A DNA stretch of 64,000 nucleotides from an uncultured Acidilobus sp. JCHS (GTDB lineage Archaea; Thermoproteota; Thermoprotei_A; Sulfolobales; Acidilobaceae): contig AYMD01000008.1 in the NCBI GenBank assembly GCA_000495735.1, forward strand, positions 1-64,000. The letters run 5' to 3'. A program made the translations under genes and the position numbers. Below, piece by piece: positions 17,301 through 25,698 of the stretch. The notes beneath the pieces are model-generated. The model made no database searches. It was given only the letters and a program-made list of their open reading frames with translations, and was not told the DNA's origin. The number at the start of each line of letters is the position of its first letter. Position 1 is the first letter of the stretch.

Positions 17301-18358
17301 GAGGACCTCACGGCCGTCTCCAGCTGCCTTCCGTGAGCTAAGCTCGGGGCCTGCCTCAGGACCCTTAACGGGTCTCCCCCTCTGAGGGCCAGCGACGTAA
17401 GCGAGGCCACGGTCACGTAGTCCGCAGCGCTGTCAAGCGCCTTGCTCAGGTCTAACCTGAAGGACCTCCAGAGCCTGGCCAGGGCCCTGGGCCTGTCAGT
17501 GACCAATATGGCCCTGGGTGCGCTAGACAGCCCTGGCAACTCGTGTACGAGGGCCAGGGCCCACGCCTCCCTGACGGTCTCAGGGAGCCTCCTCCACTCC
17601 ACCCTGGCCCTCGCTAGGACGTCCGCAGCGACCTTAGCTATGGCAAGCACGGCCTCGGGCGGGCTCGCCGAGGGGCTGACGCCAAGCGCGTACATAAGGG
17701 CCGGTAACGTCGGCTCTACGTCAGGGAACGCCACCTCTGCCAGGGCCTTTACGTCTATGAACCCCCTTAGGCCGCAGCCCCACGACAATAGGACCTCGGC
17801 GCCGCTCAGCGAAGCTATCCTCTCGAGAAGCTCGTGTACGGGGGGTGACCTCCACCTGGCCTCGGGAGGGGGCATCCTGACTACAACGCCGTCGACGTAG
17901 ACCTCCGCCTCGTCGCCTGCGCAGAACGCCGACATGACAAGGGATGACCTTGACAGCCTGGGCGCCTCACCCAACAGCGCCGCCGCCCTGGCCTCCCACT
18001 TCGGCTCGCCCAGGGCCAGGAGGCCAGCCCTTGACCTGACCACCGCCTCCGTTGAGACCGGGCACCTCAGCACGTGGGCCATGTAAATTACGTCCTCGTA
18101 GAGGCCTAAGCCGGCCAGCTCCTGTGACATACTCACGGAGTCCCTAGGGCATGACCTGAGGGACCTGACCAACGAAGATATTTCGGTAGGCCGCACCTGC
18201 CGCCTCAGGGCGTAAGACAATAGCCCCTCAGGAGTGACGCCGAGGCCCTTCATCAGCGTCAGCGAGAGCCTGGCCACTGCCGTCCTGAGCCTCTCGCCAA
18301 CCTTGCCTCTGACCTCTCGTCCTTCCGTCCCGGGCCCCAGTTTAATGTCAAAGGCCAA
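14375..18358 (-). CDS. Giant RecQ-like SF2 helicase with long N-terminal region
   Basis: The product is 1327 residues. The helicase core at about 605-960 has RecQ-type motifs: Walker A LPTGAGKS (about 635-642), DEAHAVSRWGLSFRP with the RecQ aromatic loop (about 740-754), LTASA, KAFGMGVDIPNVRW and QEIGRAGRDG. About 600 residues precede it, and near 465-530 they hold helicase-like echoes (LLVITPNRLLA, LVLSLDEAYERP) without a Walker A. The last 350 residues include a Cys-bearing region (about 1060-1120) and basic helices. It is predicted to unwind DNA. RecQ-type proteins are unusual in crenarchaea. Start TTG 18358 is the best available but uncertain. Confidence 0.8.
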   Translation of the reverse strand: MAFDIKLGPGTEGREVRGKVGERLRTAVARLSLTLMKGLGVTPEGLLSYALRRQVRPTEISSLVRSLRSCPRDSVSMSQELAGLGLYEDVIYMAHVLRCPVSTEAVVRSRAGLLALGEPKWEARAAALLGEAPRLSRSSLVMSAFCAGDEAEVYVDGVVVRMPPPEARWRSPPVHELLERIASLSGAEVLLSWGCGLRGFIDVKALAEVAFPDVEPTLPALMYALGVSPSASPPEAVLAIAKVAADVLARARVEWRRLPETVREAWALALVHELPGLSSAPRAILVTDRPRALARLWRSFRLDLSKALDSAADYVTVASLTSLALRGGDPLRVLRQAPSLAHGRQLETAVRSSIVVNPEPPSPGDQVEPWDLRCLPGPVDVNEVEVDCVRPVKECLSSGPPADEVKLLKSLGVTCEASRDGAYEGLASKAAAPKGKVKTIPLGAEGGLEALRSIAWTVKALSQGRRLLVITPNRLLAKVLSRGGGSLSAGQELDSWLLRGGPLVLSLDEAYERPGVVAAAEAVLLLMPERYRSSSLDPDANLEELKSIAAERALRLGAYVLTRAWDPADAVAEPFLVPSGRSEVHVTPDDLMEYAVELFRSSWGGSRLRPYQETSLRLLFEMAVRGPPSVEFVILPTGAGKSAIFQLAARALADAGLGSSALVVSPLRALMHDQVRGARGRGFLTSFIDSTVPEKRREEDVEKARRGFLDLIYVTPEAASSGAASPLLDNERGLALVVLDEAHAVSRWGLSFRPSYLRLAEAVRNSRGKDGWPPIIALTASAPKDVVSDVLRALGFEGFEEVKVDLSHRRLEGISYRGAPVVLRAPALRPEIEVDIVPAPAGRERLRAVEDLVKELSSWADRVGRPWIGIVFVPFVESREAPWLNADYVARYLSSRLGVRVARYHGKLGDRERRLIEEAVIRASRGSARDPNIVVATKAFGMGVDIPNVRWTLHVMPSASVEDLYQEIGRAGRDGRPSRAVVLYNPSDVDFLLGLARHNVVRPSEVMSLLRSLRALSRLFPKGSPVPVPLSRDGSGTVDIRHLDVLRVSGLLDYEVAEGPLTFVDDKGACRGEGWHIPLRGGGCMVRADEGEPATVCIREDKASLGPANGGQCEALWAYRGPVALVYLEEAPDDEVLPPEAFAASLWLSRREVKKVTEVKEVIEEALAARSRAGPFAASEVIKRLMDSRLAQSFDMPRLAPRLGDVRTCSSLQECLDLAVDEVHRLAEAFGYDFVTLAATDSLVKAFVAKYVRLYGRVPQASARAYSRFLRYLREGDVDRLMDMGYLIVLARRRAELERLLRRLRDYPYYVAFLYEGGGKARERKGS

Positions 18359-18409
18359 TTATTAAGGGGGGAGAAGGGCGAAAGTTACACAAAGGGCCCT
18401 AAGGGAAAA

Positions 18410-18435
18410 ATCCTCGCCCTTCAGGGCAGGAGGAT
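18410..18435. repeat. IS200/IS605-end-like hairpin
   Basis: ATCCTC-GCCC, loop TTCA, GGGC-(AG)-GAGGAT forms a 10-bp stem with one 2-base bulge. Hairpins of the GCCCTTCAGGGC type are common at the ends of archaeal IS605/TnpB elements and in their omega RNAs. No transposase lies here, so it may be a solo remnant. It also sits directly downstream of tfb and could act in termination. A 13-base half of it (ATCCTCGCCCTTC) recurs inverted at 36406-36418. Confidence 0.45.
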
Positions 18436-18441
18436 CAGCCG

Positions 18442-19368
18442 CTAAACGTCAACAACTACGACCATTCCGTCCATGAGAAACCTGTAGAGCTTCCTGACCG
18501 TTGACTCCTTCAGGTTGACGACGTTGGCCACGTCAGTCTGGCTGACCTCATAGCCGTTGAGCCTCGCCACCAGGTAGACGGCGGCCGCCGCTAGCGCCTC
18601 AGGCTTCTTGCCGTACGGTGTCTTCCCAGCCACGCCAAGCGACTTCCTGACGAAGTCAAGGGCTTGCGTGCTAAGGCTCTGAGGCAGGTTGAGGGCTGAG
18701 AGTATCCTGAGCGTGTAGGTTAAGGTTCTCTCCAGGACCCTGTCAGTGGAGTTGCGGTACTTGTCGGCCTCAACGTACTTCAGTACGTCGAGCGCCCCTG
18801 TCTCGTTAAGCTTCCTCATCCCTTCCCAGAGGTCATTATCGTCGATCTCAAAGTACGCCTTTATCTCACCCTTAGATATGCCCAGGTTCAGGACCTCCAC
18901 GACCTTCTCCAGAGCTGCCGCCAGAACCTGGGTCTTCTCGCGCCCGCTGAACCTCTTGACCTTTTCAGTGTACCTGTGCAGGATGGTCCCGAGCAGGTTC
19001 TGGGCGCTCTGAGGCAGCTCAAAGTGGCTGGCGACCTCGTTTGCCCTGACGAACAGCTCGACGGCCGCGTTCTCGCCCTTCATTATCGGGTGAGGCCCTG
19101 AGAACCTCGTCCTAATTGGCCTGATCCTGTTAAGCACGGACCTGCCCCTGTTCATCACGAACCTGTGGACGCCAACCCCGTAGTCATGCATTAGGGGGTC
19201 ATTGGTCAGGCTCGCCCTCTCAAGCCCCTTCACGCCGCTTCCTGAGAAGAACCTCCACTCAGGGCCATCTGATATTAGCGAGTCCTCCATTACGTAAGCG
19301 CAGACGGGACAGACCAGCCTGCCATCGTCCTCGATCATCTCGGCTCCGCACCGCGGACACCTGGTCAA
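18442..19368 (-). CDS. tfb: Transcription initiation factor B (TFB)
   Basis: The product is 308 residues. It has an N-terminal zinc ribbon (CPRCGAEM and CPVCAYVM), a B-reader region (SDGPEWRFF), a linker and two cyclin folds; the second ends with an HTH (SQTDVANVVNLKESTVRKLY). TFB recruits RNA polymerase to TBP-bound TATA/BRE promoters. Crenarchaea often have several TFBs; which paralogue this is cannot be decided here. The TTG start follows a GGAGGTGAG site that overlaps the end of gar1, so the two form an operon. Confidence 0.93.
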   Translation of the reverse strand: MTRCPRCGAEMIEDDGRLVCPVCAYVMEDSLISDGPEWRFFSGSGVKGLERASLTNDPLMHDYGVGVHRFVMNRGRSVLNRIRPIRTRFSGPHPIMKGENAAVELFVRANEVASHFELPQSAQNLLGTILHRYTEKVKRFSGREKTQVLAAALEKVVEVLNLGISKGEIKAYFEIDDNDLWEGMRKLNETGALDVLKYVEADKYRNSTDRVLERTLTYTLRILSALNLPQSLSTQALDFVRKSLGVAGKTPYGKKPEALAAAAVYLVARLNGYEVSQTDVANVVNLKESTVRKLYRFLMDGMVVVVDV

Positions 19369-19374
19369 GAGAGC

Positions 19375-19668
19375 TCACCTCCTGCGTCTACCTCGGCTGG
19401 GCGGGCTGGGCCTAAGGGCCACGTACAGCTCTTCGTCCCCACGGACCTCAACGCCTGGGTCAAGCCTAACCACAACATATGGTGACCTGACGCCCCCAAT
19501 CACGTCATAGGTCGTCCCGACCCTCCTTCCGTCGCCCGTGAGGACCACAAGCCCCCTCCTGAAGCCCCTAGGGTCAAGGTCTCCTACTCTAAGCACGAGC
19601 AGACTCCTTGGCGTCGACCTAATGGGTCCAAGCCTCACAAGCCTAACCCTAGGGGCTATCGTGCCCAC
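19375..19668 (-). CDS. gar1: H/ACA ribonucleoprotein subunit Gar1
   Basis: The product is 97 residues and matches the Gar1 beta-barrel: VLRVGDLDPRGFRRGLVVLT, the IGGVRSPYVVVRL strand pair and a basic Arg-rich tail (RGRRRR). Gar1 binds Cbf5 in pseudouridylating H/ACA RNPs. Pairing with tfb is, to my knowledge, a common archaeal arrangement and supports the call. Start is GTG 19668, about 32 bases after a TATA box CTTTTATAG (about 19700-19708). Confidence 0.82.
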   Translation of the reverse strand: MGTIAPRVRLVRLGPIRSTPRSLLVLRVGDLDPRGFRRGLVVLTGDGRRVGTTYDVIGGVRSPYVVVRLDPGVEVRGDEELYVALRPSPPSRGRRRR

Positions 19669-19895
19669 CCAGCCGGCGCGCTCTCCCTGGGCCCATCGCT
19701 ATAAAAGCGGACTCACGCCCATTTTCGGCCTGAGAGGCAGTTGAAAGGCCTGAAGGACCTATTTGATTAACTTGGCCTACTTATCACTACCTCAACAAAG
19801 GTATACAAATTAGAGCTTTCTATTACGCTATACAATGCTTTGCTAAATAAAAATTTAAAATTATGCCGGCGCTTACAGAGTGCACGGGAAAGACC

Positions 19896-20489
19896 GTGAA
19901 TAAGGAGCGTCTGGCGGGCTACCTGACTACCATAGGTGTGGTTCAGTTCCTCCTGTTGCTTATAGTCGCCGAGGCGATATACCCAGGCTACAGCGTCTCC
20001 CATAACTACATAAGCGACCTGGGTAACCCTAGCTACGAGCCTACGACGCCTCACGCCGCTATCTTCAACAGCTCGGTCGGCCTCCTTGGCGTGCTACTGA
20101 TGGTAGCTGGGGCCCTCTTCCTGACGCTGAGGCCGAGGCTTGACAAGGTCCTCGGCGCCATGGTCTTCCTAGCGGGCCTCGGAGCCCTTGGCGTCGGCCT
20201 CTTCCCTGAGGGCTCGCCGTACCACCTGCACACCGTATTCTCCCTCATAACGTTCCTCTTCGCCTCGCTCTCGTCCTACCCGGCCTCGGTGAGGAGGAGG
20301 GGAGGCAGTCCGCTCTGGGGGATCCTCGGGACCATAGGCCTCATAGCCCTGGTCCTCTTTGTGATGGGCTACTACGCGGGCCTCGGCTGGGGAGGCATGG
20401 AGAGACTCATAGTCTACCCTAACCTCGCGTGGGCCCTCGGGTTCGGGGCCTCGCTGGCGACGGCCGAGGCTGGCCGCGCTAGCCCTTAA
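19896..20489 (+). CDS. DUF998-family membrane protein
   Basis: The product is about 197 residues with six predicted membrane helices and the DUF998 marks SHNYISDLGNPSYEP and GLFPEGSPYHLH. The start is taken as GTG 19896, because the AT-rich promoter element AAAATTTAAAATT (19848-19860) overlaps the more upstream ATG at 19863. It is diverged from the DUF998 protein at 13840. The upstream 120 bases are AT-rich and hold no other gene. Function is unknown. Confidence 0.72.
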   Translation: MNKERLAGYLTTIGVVQFLLLLIVAEAIYPGYSVSHNYISDLGNPSYEPTTPHAAIFNSSVGLLGVLLMVAGALFLTLRPRLDKVLGAMVFLAGLGALGVGLFPEGSPYHLHTVFSLITFLFASLSSYPASVRRRGGSPLWGILGTIGLIALVLFVMGYYAGLGWGGMERLIVYPNLAWALGFGASLATAEAGRASP

Positions 20490-21153
20490 GTAGGTCAGCC
20501 AGGTCCTGAAGGGCTTTTTCGCTGGCCCTCCCAACTACTGGGTCCCCGTGGCCTGGCAAAAGGACGTCAAACTTAAGCGAGAGAAGCTTCCTCACCGACG
20601 CTATGGCCTGCCTCACGTCGGCTGTGTACTGGGGCGGCGGGCCCTGAACCCTCCCCTCGCGGACGTTAAGCGTGTCACCCGAGAAGAGCAGGGCCCCGTC
20701 GTAGAGTGCTATAGAGCCCGGTGTGTGGCCCGGTATATGGATGACCCTGAGGCCCGCTACCTCGTCCCCGTCCTTCAGGAGGAAGTCAGGCCTCACGGGC
20801 TTGAAGAACCTATAGGCCTCTAACGCCTCCCTCGGCGCCTCCTTTGGGAAGGGCGGGGGCTGGAGGCCCTGGAGGTAAGGCGCGTCGGCCTCGTGAACGT
20901 ATACCTTAGCCCCAGTGGCGGCCCTCAGCTCCTTGGCGCTCCCAGAGTGGTCCAAGTGGAAGTGCGTTAGGACTATAGCGTCAACCGATGAAGGTGAGAG
21001 CCCTGCGCTTTGAAGGGAGTTAAGGATGGCCTGGGCCTTGCCAGGTATCCCGGTGTCAACTATTACAGCCCTTCCTCCCCTCACGACAACGTAGGCGTTG
21101 CCATAGGTCTCAGGTATCAGGACCCTGTAGACCCCGCTGACAACCTGGGACAA
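20479..21153 (-). CDS. MBL-fold metallo-hydrolase
   Basis: The product is 224 residues with the full metallo-beta-lactamase set: THFHLDHSG (about 63-71), IPGHTPGS, FSGDTL and LPGHGDP. The length and the HIPGHTPGSIALY segment match the broad glyoxalase-II-like group of archaeal MBL hydrolases. The substrate is unknown. The gene converges on and overlaps DUF998 by 11 bases. A TATA box TTATAAAGG is at about 21185-21193 on the minus strand. Confidence 0.85.
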   Translation of the reverse strand: MSQVVSGVYRVLIPETYGNAYVVVRGGRAVIVDTGIPGKAQAILNSLQSAGLSPSSVDAIVLTHFHLDHSGSAKELRAATGAKVYVHEADAPYLQGLQPPPFPKEAPREALEAYRFFKPVRPDFLLKDGDEVAGLRVIHIPGHTPGSIALYDGALLFSGDTLNVREGRVQGPPPQYTADVRQAIASVRKLLSLKFDVLLPGHGDPVVGRASEKALQDLADLLKG

Positions 21154-21386
21154 GCCGACTCCCCTTCTGGATAGTATAGGCCTCCTTTATAACAATATTC
21201 TGAGTATTTGTCACGCCAAGGCGAAGTCGCTGCCAGCTGTTAAGGCCGTGAGCCTCACAACCTTATGTGACGCCACCCCTACTAGAACCCTGGAAGGTCC
21301 GTCCAAGGCAGCGGCGCACGCGACCTGGCCAAGGGCCTCCCCCCTTAACTTCCCCTGCCCATCATCAGCTGTGTTAGGGGTCTGCC

Positions 21387-22571
21387 TTGTGGTTCAGCAT
21401 TGGCGTGGTTTACCTCGCCGCTATCTCGCTCGCTGACTTCGCTATGTTCAACTACCTGGGCTTCAACCCAAGGGTTAGCGACGTAGAGTTCTCAGTAATA
21501 AGCGGCCTCTGGAGCGTCGTCTTCATACTCTCTAACGGGCTGCTGGGCAGGTTAGCCGATCGCGGCGACCACAGGGGGCTGGCGATGATCTCGGCCATCA
21601 GCATCTCCGTTGCCCTGCTCCTCTTCGGCCTCTTCCACGGGTCAGTCTTAATCATAGGGCTTGCCTACCTCGTTCACGCAGTCTCTTCAGCCTCCGCTAA
21701 CCTCGCGTTTTCAACAAGTATAGTTGAGCTCACGCCGGGCCACTCGTGGAGCCTTAGGTCCGCTGAGCAGAGGGTGGGGCTTCAGGTAATCAGGGGCCTC
21801 TCGCTGCTCGTCATAGCGATCCTGACGCCACTCATCGGCGAGTACGGGCCGATCATAGCGGTGTTGGCCGCGGCGACAGCGCTGGGGCTCGCGTTCGTCT
21901 CAAGCCTGCCCCCCTCAGTGACGTTGCTTGAGAGGAGGCTTCAGAGGGTCTTCACAAGCCTGTCAGGCCTGGGCCTCTACAACGCCTCCGTGGCGGCGCT
22001 GATAGGGGGCAGATACGGCATAATTTACGAGGCCTCCTCAGCCGCGAGGAAGGTCAGGGCCTCGCCCGTCACGATCGCGGCCTCGGCGGCCCTTGCGGCC
22101 TTCGTTGGTGACTACTACATGACAGCGCTCCCCCTTTACCTTCGCTCGGAGAGCATGACCTTCAGCCAGTACGCCATGGCCTTTGGCGTTGCGGGCCTCG
22201 CGGCCGCCGCCCTCATGGTCCTAGCCGAGGCCTACAGCGCTAGCGCTGCCATAGTTGCGACGCTCATAGTCACGAGGGGGCTGTGGATGGCCTTTGCGCT
22301 GTATTTTGTAAAGGGACTGGCGGACCTAGCCCTCTATATCGTGGTCTCGCTGGTGCTCTTCGCGTCCATAGAGCTGACCCTCTACAAGCTCTTCCTAAGC
22401 TACGGCCTCGGGTATAAAGTTTACACATACGCTGTCCTCAAGGAGCTGGGCTCCATGATGGGCTCATTCCTGGGCGGGCCGGCCCTGTTGGCAGGACCTT
22501 ACGCCTTCTGGGGTCTCCCCCTGGCTGTAACGGCCGCGGCCGCCGGCCTCCTGATAGCGGCCACTAGGTAA
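21387..22571 (+). CDS. MFS-type transporter (12 helices predicted)
   Basis: The product is 394 hydrophobic residues with about 12 helices and an inter-helix NGLLGRLADRGDHRG loop. This resembles the MFS loop 2-3 motif G-x-x-x-D-R-x-x-R. A cytoplasmic loop (LERRLQRVF) divides two halves. The substrate is unknown. The TTG start at 21387 is the first plausible one. The 230 bases upstream hold only promoter-like sequence shared with the MBL gene and nothing else I can name. Confidence 0.75.
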   Translation: MWFSIGVVYLAAISLADFAMFNYLGFNPRVSDVEFSVISGLWSVVFILSNGLLGRLADRGDHRGLAMISAISISVALLLFGLFHGSVLIIGLAYLVHAVSSASANLAFSTSIVELTPGHSWSLRSAEQRVGLQVIRGLSLLVIAILTPLIGEYGPIIAVLAAATALGLAFVSSLPPSVTLLERRLQRVFTSLSGLGLYNASVAALIGGRYGIIYEASSAARKVRASPVTIAASAALAAFVGDYYMTALPLYLRSESMTFSQYAMAFGVAGLAAAALMVLAEAYSASAAIVATLIVTRGLWMAFALYFVKGLADLALYIVVSLVLFASIELTLYKLFLSYGLGYKVYTYAVLKELGSMMGSFLGGPALLAGPYAFWGLPLAVTAAAAGLLIAATR

Positions 22572-22611
22572 CTTTTAAAGCCAAAGAGCCTTCACCGAAG
22601 CAGCGCAGAGC

Positions 22612-23301
22612 TTGACTCAACCGAACCTTGCTGTTCAGCTGAGCGCTGCTGCGCTGTTAACGCTCTGGGTCTACTACGTAACCTCAGGCATCTCCAGGAG
22701 GTACTACGAGTCGGCGCTAAGGGCCGTGAAGGACGAGGGCATGGCTAGGTACCTCACAAGGAAACTCGTTCACATACTGGCCGGCGGCGTGCCCGCCGCC
22801 CTGACGCCCCTGCTCTTCAACAGCCCGGTGTACCCGGTCTCGATGGCAGCCCTGGCGACGGCCTACGTGGCCCTCAGGAGGAGGCTTAGGCCAATGAGGT
22901 GGTTCCAGGAGCCCGGCAACAGAAACGAGGTAACGTTCTCAGCCATGTGGGGGGTCGCTATGCTGCTCTCCTGGCTCCTTACAGGGAACCTCATAGCGGG
23001 GTCCATAGCGGCCCTCTACATGTCGTTAGGTGACGGCGTTACCGGCGTGGTCAGGTCTCGCCATGGGAGGAGGGAGAAGATGTGGGATGGCACTCTTGCC
23101 ATGCTGGCCGTCTGCTCAGTCCTTGGCCTGGCGGGGGCCGGGGCCGCAGGGCTGGCCTCAGCTGTGGCCTCGTCGCTCGTGGAGAGGCTCAGGGCAATAG
23201 ATGATAACGTGACCGTCCCCCTCACGGCCGTTATCATAGTAGCTGTTTTCAGGCTCCTGGCGCCCTGGCTCGCCATGCCTGTTAGGCTCTCCTTGCCTTA
23301 G
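22612..23301 (+). CDS. Dolichol/phytol kinase-like CTP-dependent lipid kinase
   Basis: The product is 229 residues with about seven membrane helices. RKLVHILAGG, GDGVTGVVRSRHGRR and DDNVTVPL are the conserved marks of the SEC59/dolichol kinase and VTE5/phytol kinase family. It would phosphorylate a polyprenol, such as dolichol for glycan assembly or salvaged geranylgeraniol. Start is TTG 22612, about 35 bases after the TATA box CTTTTAAAG (22573-22581). Confidence 0.75.
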   Translation: MTQPNLAVQLSAAALLTLWVYYVTSGISRRYYESALRAVKDEGMARYLTRKLVHILAGGVPAALTPLLFNSPVYPVSMAALATAYVALRRRLRPMRWFQEPGNRNEVTFSAMWGVAMLLSWLLTGNLIAGSIAALYMSLGDGVTGVVRSRHGRREKMWDGTLAMLAVCSVLGLAGAGAAGLASAVASSLVERLRAIDDNVTVPLTAVIIVAVFRLLAPWLAMPVRLSLP

Positions 23302-23394
23302 CGGCTCGCGGTCCTGAACGTTGCTTCAGGCCTTTGCTTGGTAACCCGCTCTCTCCACTATAAGCTCGGCCTGGCTACGGTCACTGGGACCCCC

Positions 23395-24144
23395 GTGCTC
23401 AGGGCTGGCTGCTGTGGATGGTGCATGGGCAGGTCCTCCTACTACAGGGCCTTCAACGCCGTTGAGCTCCAGGACACCTTTTACGACAGGCCTGATCCTG
23501 AGAGGCTCTCAAAGCTTAGGTCCGAGGCCCCTGAGGGCTTCGCCTTCACCATGAAGGCCTGGCAGGCCATAACCCACCCGCTCAGCTCGCCCACCTGGAG
23601 GAGGTCCAAGTGGAGGCCGCCAGCCGAGCTAGCTGACAGATACGGCAACCTGAGAACCACAAAGGAGAACCTCGAGGCCTGGGACGTAGTGGTCAAGGCT
23701 GCGAGGGCGCTGGGGGCCAAGGTCGTAGTCGTCCAGACCTCCCCTGGCTTCGGCTTCAGCGAGGAGAACGCCAGGCAGGCAAGGGAGTTCTTCAGGACTG
23801 TTGCCTCAAGGGACTTCGTCATCGGCTGGGAGCCCAGGGGCACGTGGAGGGAGAGGCCCGAGGAGGTCCTGAAGGTCATAGGGGACATAGACAGCGTCAT
23901 CCACGTGGTTGACCCCTTCAGGGCCAGCCCAGTCAAGGAGGCCGCTGTGACATACTTCAGGCTTCACGGAATTGGGCGAGGGGAGGTCAACTACAGGTAC
24001 AAGTACAAGGAGGAGGACCTGAGGGCCCTGTGCGAGAAGGTTCGCGAGCCCGCGGCCAGAGGTGACGCCTATGTCATGTTCAACAACGTCTACATGAAGG
24101 ACGATGCCCAGGCGTTCCTAGGCCTCTGCAAACAGGTGTTATAG
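23395..24144 (+). CDS. DUF72-family protein
   Basis: The product is about 249 residues of the DUF72 TIM-barrel family (RAGCCGWCMGRSSYY, AVELQDTFYDRP, FAFTMKAWQAITH, YFRLHGIG, YVMFNNVYMKDDA). Its biochemical role is not established. The start is GTG 23395, since a TATA box CTATAAGC (23358-23365) overlaps the longer upstream frame and the family begins at this strand. The GCCGWC cluster has two adjacent cysteines where many homologues have GTSGW. Confidence 0.82.
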   Translation: MLRAGCCGWCMGRSSYYRAFNAVELQDTFYDRPDPERLSKLRSEAPEGFAFTMKAWQAITHPLSSPTWRRSKWRPPAELADRYGNLRTTKENLEAWDVVVKAARALGAKVVVVQTSPGFGFSEENARQAREFFRTVASRDFVIGWEPRGTWRERPEEVLKVIGDIDSVIHVVDPFRASPVKEAAVTYFRLHGIGRGEVNYRYKYKEEDLRALCEKVREPAARGDAYVMFNNVYMKDDAQAFLGLCKQVL

Positions 24145-24183
24145 AGGCCGCGACCGCTCAACAACTTTGTCTCTCGACCTCTA

Positions 24184-25461
24184 CTAACCGCTCTTGACGC
24201 CCAACAGGTCCTTCAGTACCGTGCCTTCCCTCAGGACGAGGACCATCTTTGACTGGTCCCTCAGGACCTTGATGTCATCTAGCGGGTTCCCGTCAACCAC
24301 TATTAGGTCCGCCAGGTAGCCCTTGTCTATCACGCCCGCCCTGCCCTCCAGGCCAGCCGCTGTGGCCGCGTTCCTGGTCGCCGCTATCAGGGCCTCCACA
24401 GGCGCCATGCCGACTTTCTCAACGAATATCTCTATCTCCTCAGCGTTCTCGCCATGCCTGCCGACGCCGCCCGAGAAGTCGGTCCCGGTGGCCATCTTAA
24501 CGCCCATCCTGTAGGCCCTCTTGATGTTCTCAAGGTGTATGTCCGACAGCTCAGCTATCTTCCTCAAGCCCCACTCCGGGACCCCCAGCCTCTGGCCCTC
24601 CTGGAGAAGCCTGTAGTCAATGGCGAACGTGGGGACGCAGAGGGCGCCTGCCCTGATCACCTCCTGGGCCGCCTCCTCATCCATCAGGTCGCAGTGGGCT
24701 ATGACCTTAACCCCAGCCCTGGCCGCGTTGATTATGCCCGCCTTGCCCTCAGCGTGGGCGTGAACCCACCTGCCCGCCGCCCTGGCCTCGTCAACTATGG
24801 CGCCAAGCTCCTCGAGGGTGAACTGCCTGTACTCTGGCCTGTCCCTCTGGCTCAGCACGCCCCCTGACGCCATGACCTTTATGAAGTCGGCCCCCTCCCT
24901 CATGGCGTACCTGGCGGCCTTCCTGCACTCGTCAGGGCCGTCGCATATCAGGGACGCAAACGGCGTGATCTTCCTCGTGGTCCTGTAGTCAACCCACTCG
25001 ACGGGGAGGTAGTGGACGTCCCCGTGCCCGAAGGTCTGGCTGAGGACAGGGCCTGCCGCCACAACCCTCGGGCCGACTATAGTCCCCTCCTTGACCGCGT
25101 CCCTCAGGTGAAGCCCTACTATGCTGCCCGCGTCAACAACAGTCGTGAAGCCGCTCCTGGCCAGGGCCTCCAGGTCCCTGACGGCCCTGGCGAAGAACAC
25201 CCCTATGGGCGTCAAGAGGTCCTCCTCTATCCTGCCGCTCCTTGACCCCGTCAGGTGAAGGTGAGCGTCTATGAGGCCAGGCATGAGGAACTTGCCCCTT
25301 AGGTCTATGACCTCGGCCTCCGCTGGGACGCTGACCTCGCCCCTTGTGCCAACGTCGCTTATCTCGCTCCCCTTGACCACAACCGTGCCCCTGAAGGGCT
25401 GCCTCCCAGTTCCGTCAAATATGAGCCCGTCGTAGAGGACCAGAGGCCTTCCCGCGGACAA
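24184..25461 (-). CDS. Amidohydrolase (Xaa-Pro dipeptidase/imidazolonepropionase-like)
   Basis: The product is 425 residues. The metal site is complete: HLHLTG, a carboxylated-Lys candidate in FIKVMASGG, HAHAEGKAG, IAHCDLMDE and GTDFSGG. The overall pattern fits the prolidase-like group of the amidohydrolase superfamily that hydrolyses dipeptides or cyclic amides. The substrate is inferred only from family. The TTG start lies about 33 bases from a TATA box CTTAAAAATG (minus strand, about 25492-25501). Confidence 0.85.
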   Translation of the reverse strand: MSAGRPLVLYDGLIFDGTGRQPFRGTVVVKGSEISDVGTRGEVSVPAEAEVIDLRGKFLMPGLIDAHLHLTGSRSGRIEEDLLTPIGVFFARAVRDLEALARSGFTTVVDAGSIVGLHLRDAVKEGTIVGPRVVAAGPVLSQTFGHGDVHYLPVEWVDYRTTRKITPFASLICDGPDECRKAARYAMREGADFIKVMASGGVLSQRDRPEYRQFTLEELGAIVDEARAAGRWVHAHAEGKAGIINAARAGVKVIAHCDLMDEEAAQEVIRAGALCVPTFAIDYRLLQEGQRLGVPEWGLRKIAELSDIHLENIKRAYRMGVKMATGTDFSGGVGRHGENAEEIEIFVEKVGMAPVEALIAATRNAATAAGLEGRAGVIDKGYLADLIVVDGNPLDDIKVLRDQSKMVLVLREGTVLKDLLGVKSG

Positions 25462-25698
25462 GGTCCTACCCCTCTGGGGCGGTGAGCATTACATTTTTAA
25501 GTTAAGCCGGCCTCGGGGCCTGCGTGGCACATCACGCCTCTCAGGCGATGGCTACTTCCCTCATCGGCCCTGTGCTTAACGGGGTCGCAAGGTAAAAGGC
25601 TTGCTGGCGCTACGCTGCCTGCTCTCCTGGTCTAGCCGCGGCGACCCCCTTGTTACCTATAAAGCCGTCAACCCTTTGCGCCACAGCGGTGAAGACCT

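Noticed and set aside
18361-18441. A short gene between the RecQ-like gene and tfb
   Set aside because: Only 80 bases, no open frame of use, and mostly taken up by a hairpin.
19767-20054. 95-residue minus-strand frame opposite the DUF998 gene
   Set aside because: No recognisable motif. It is antisense to a clear membrane protein and covers that gene's AT-rich promoter.
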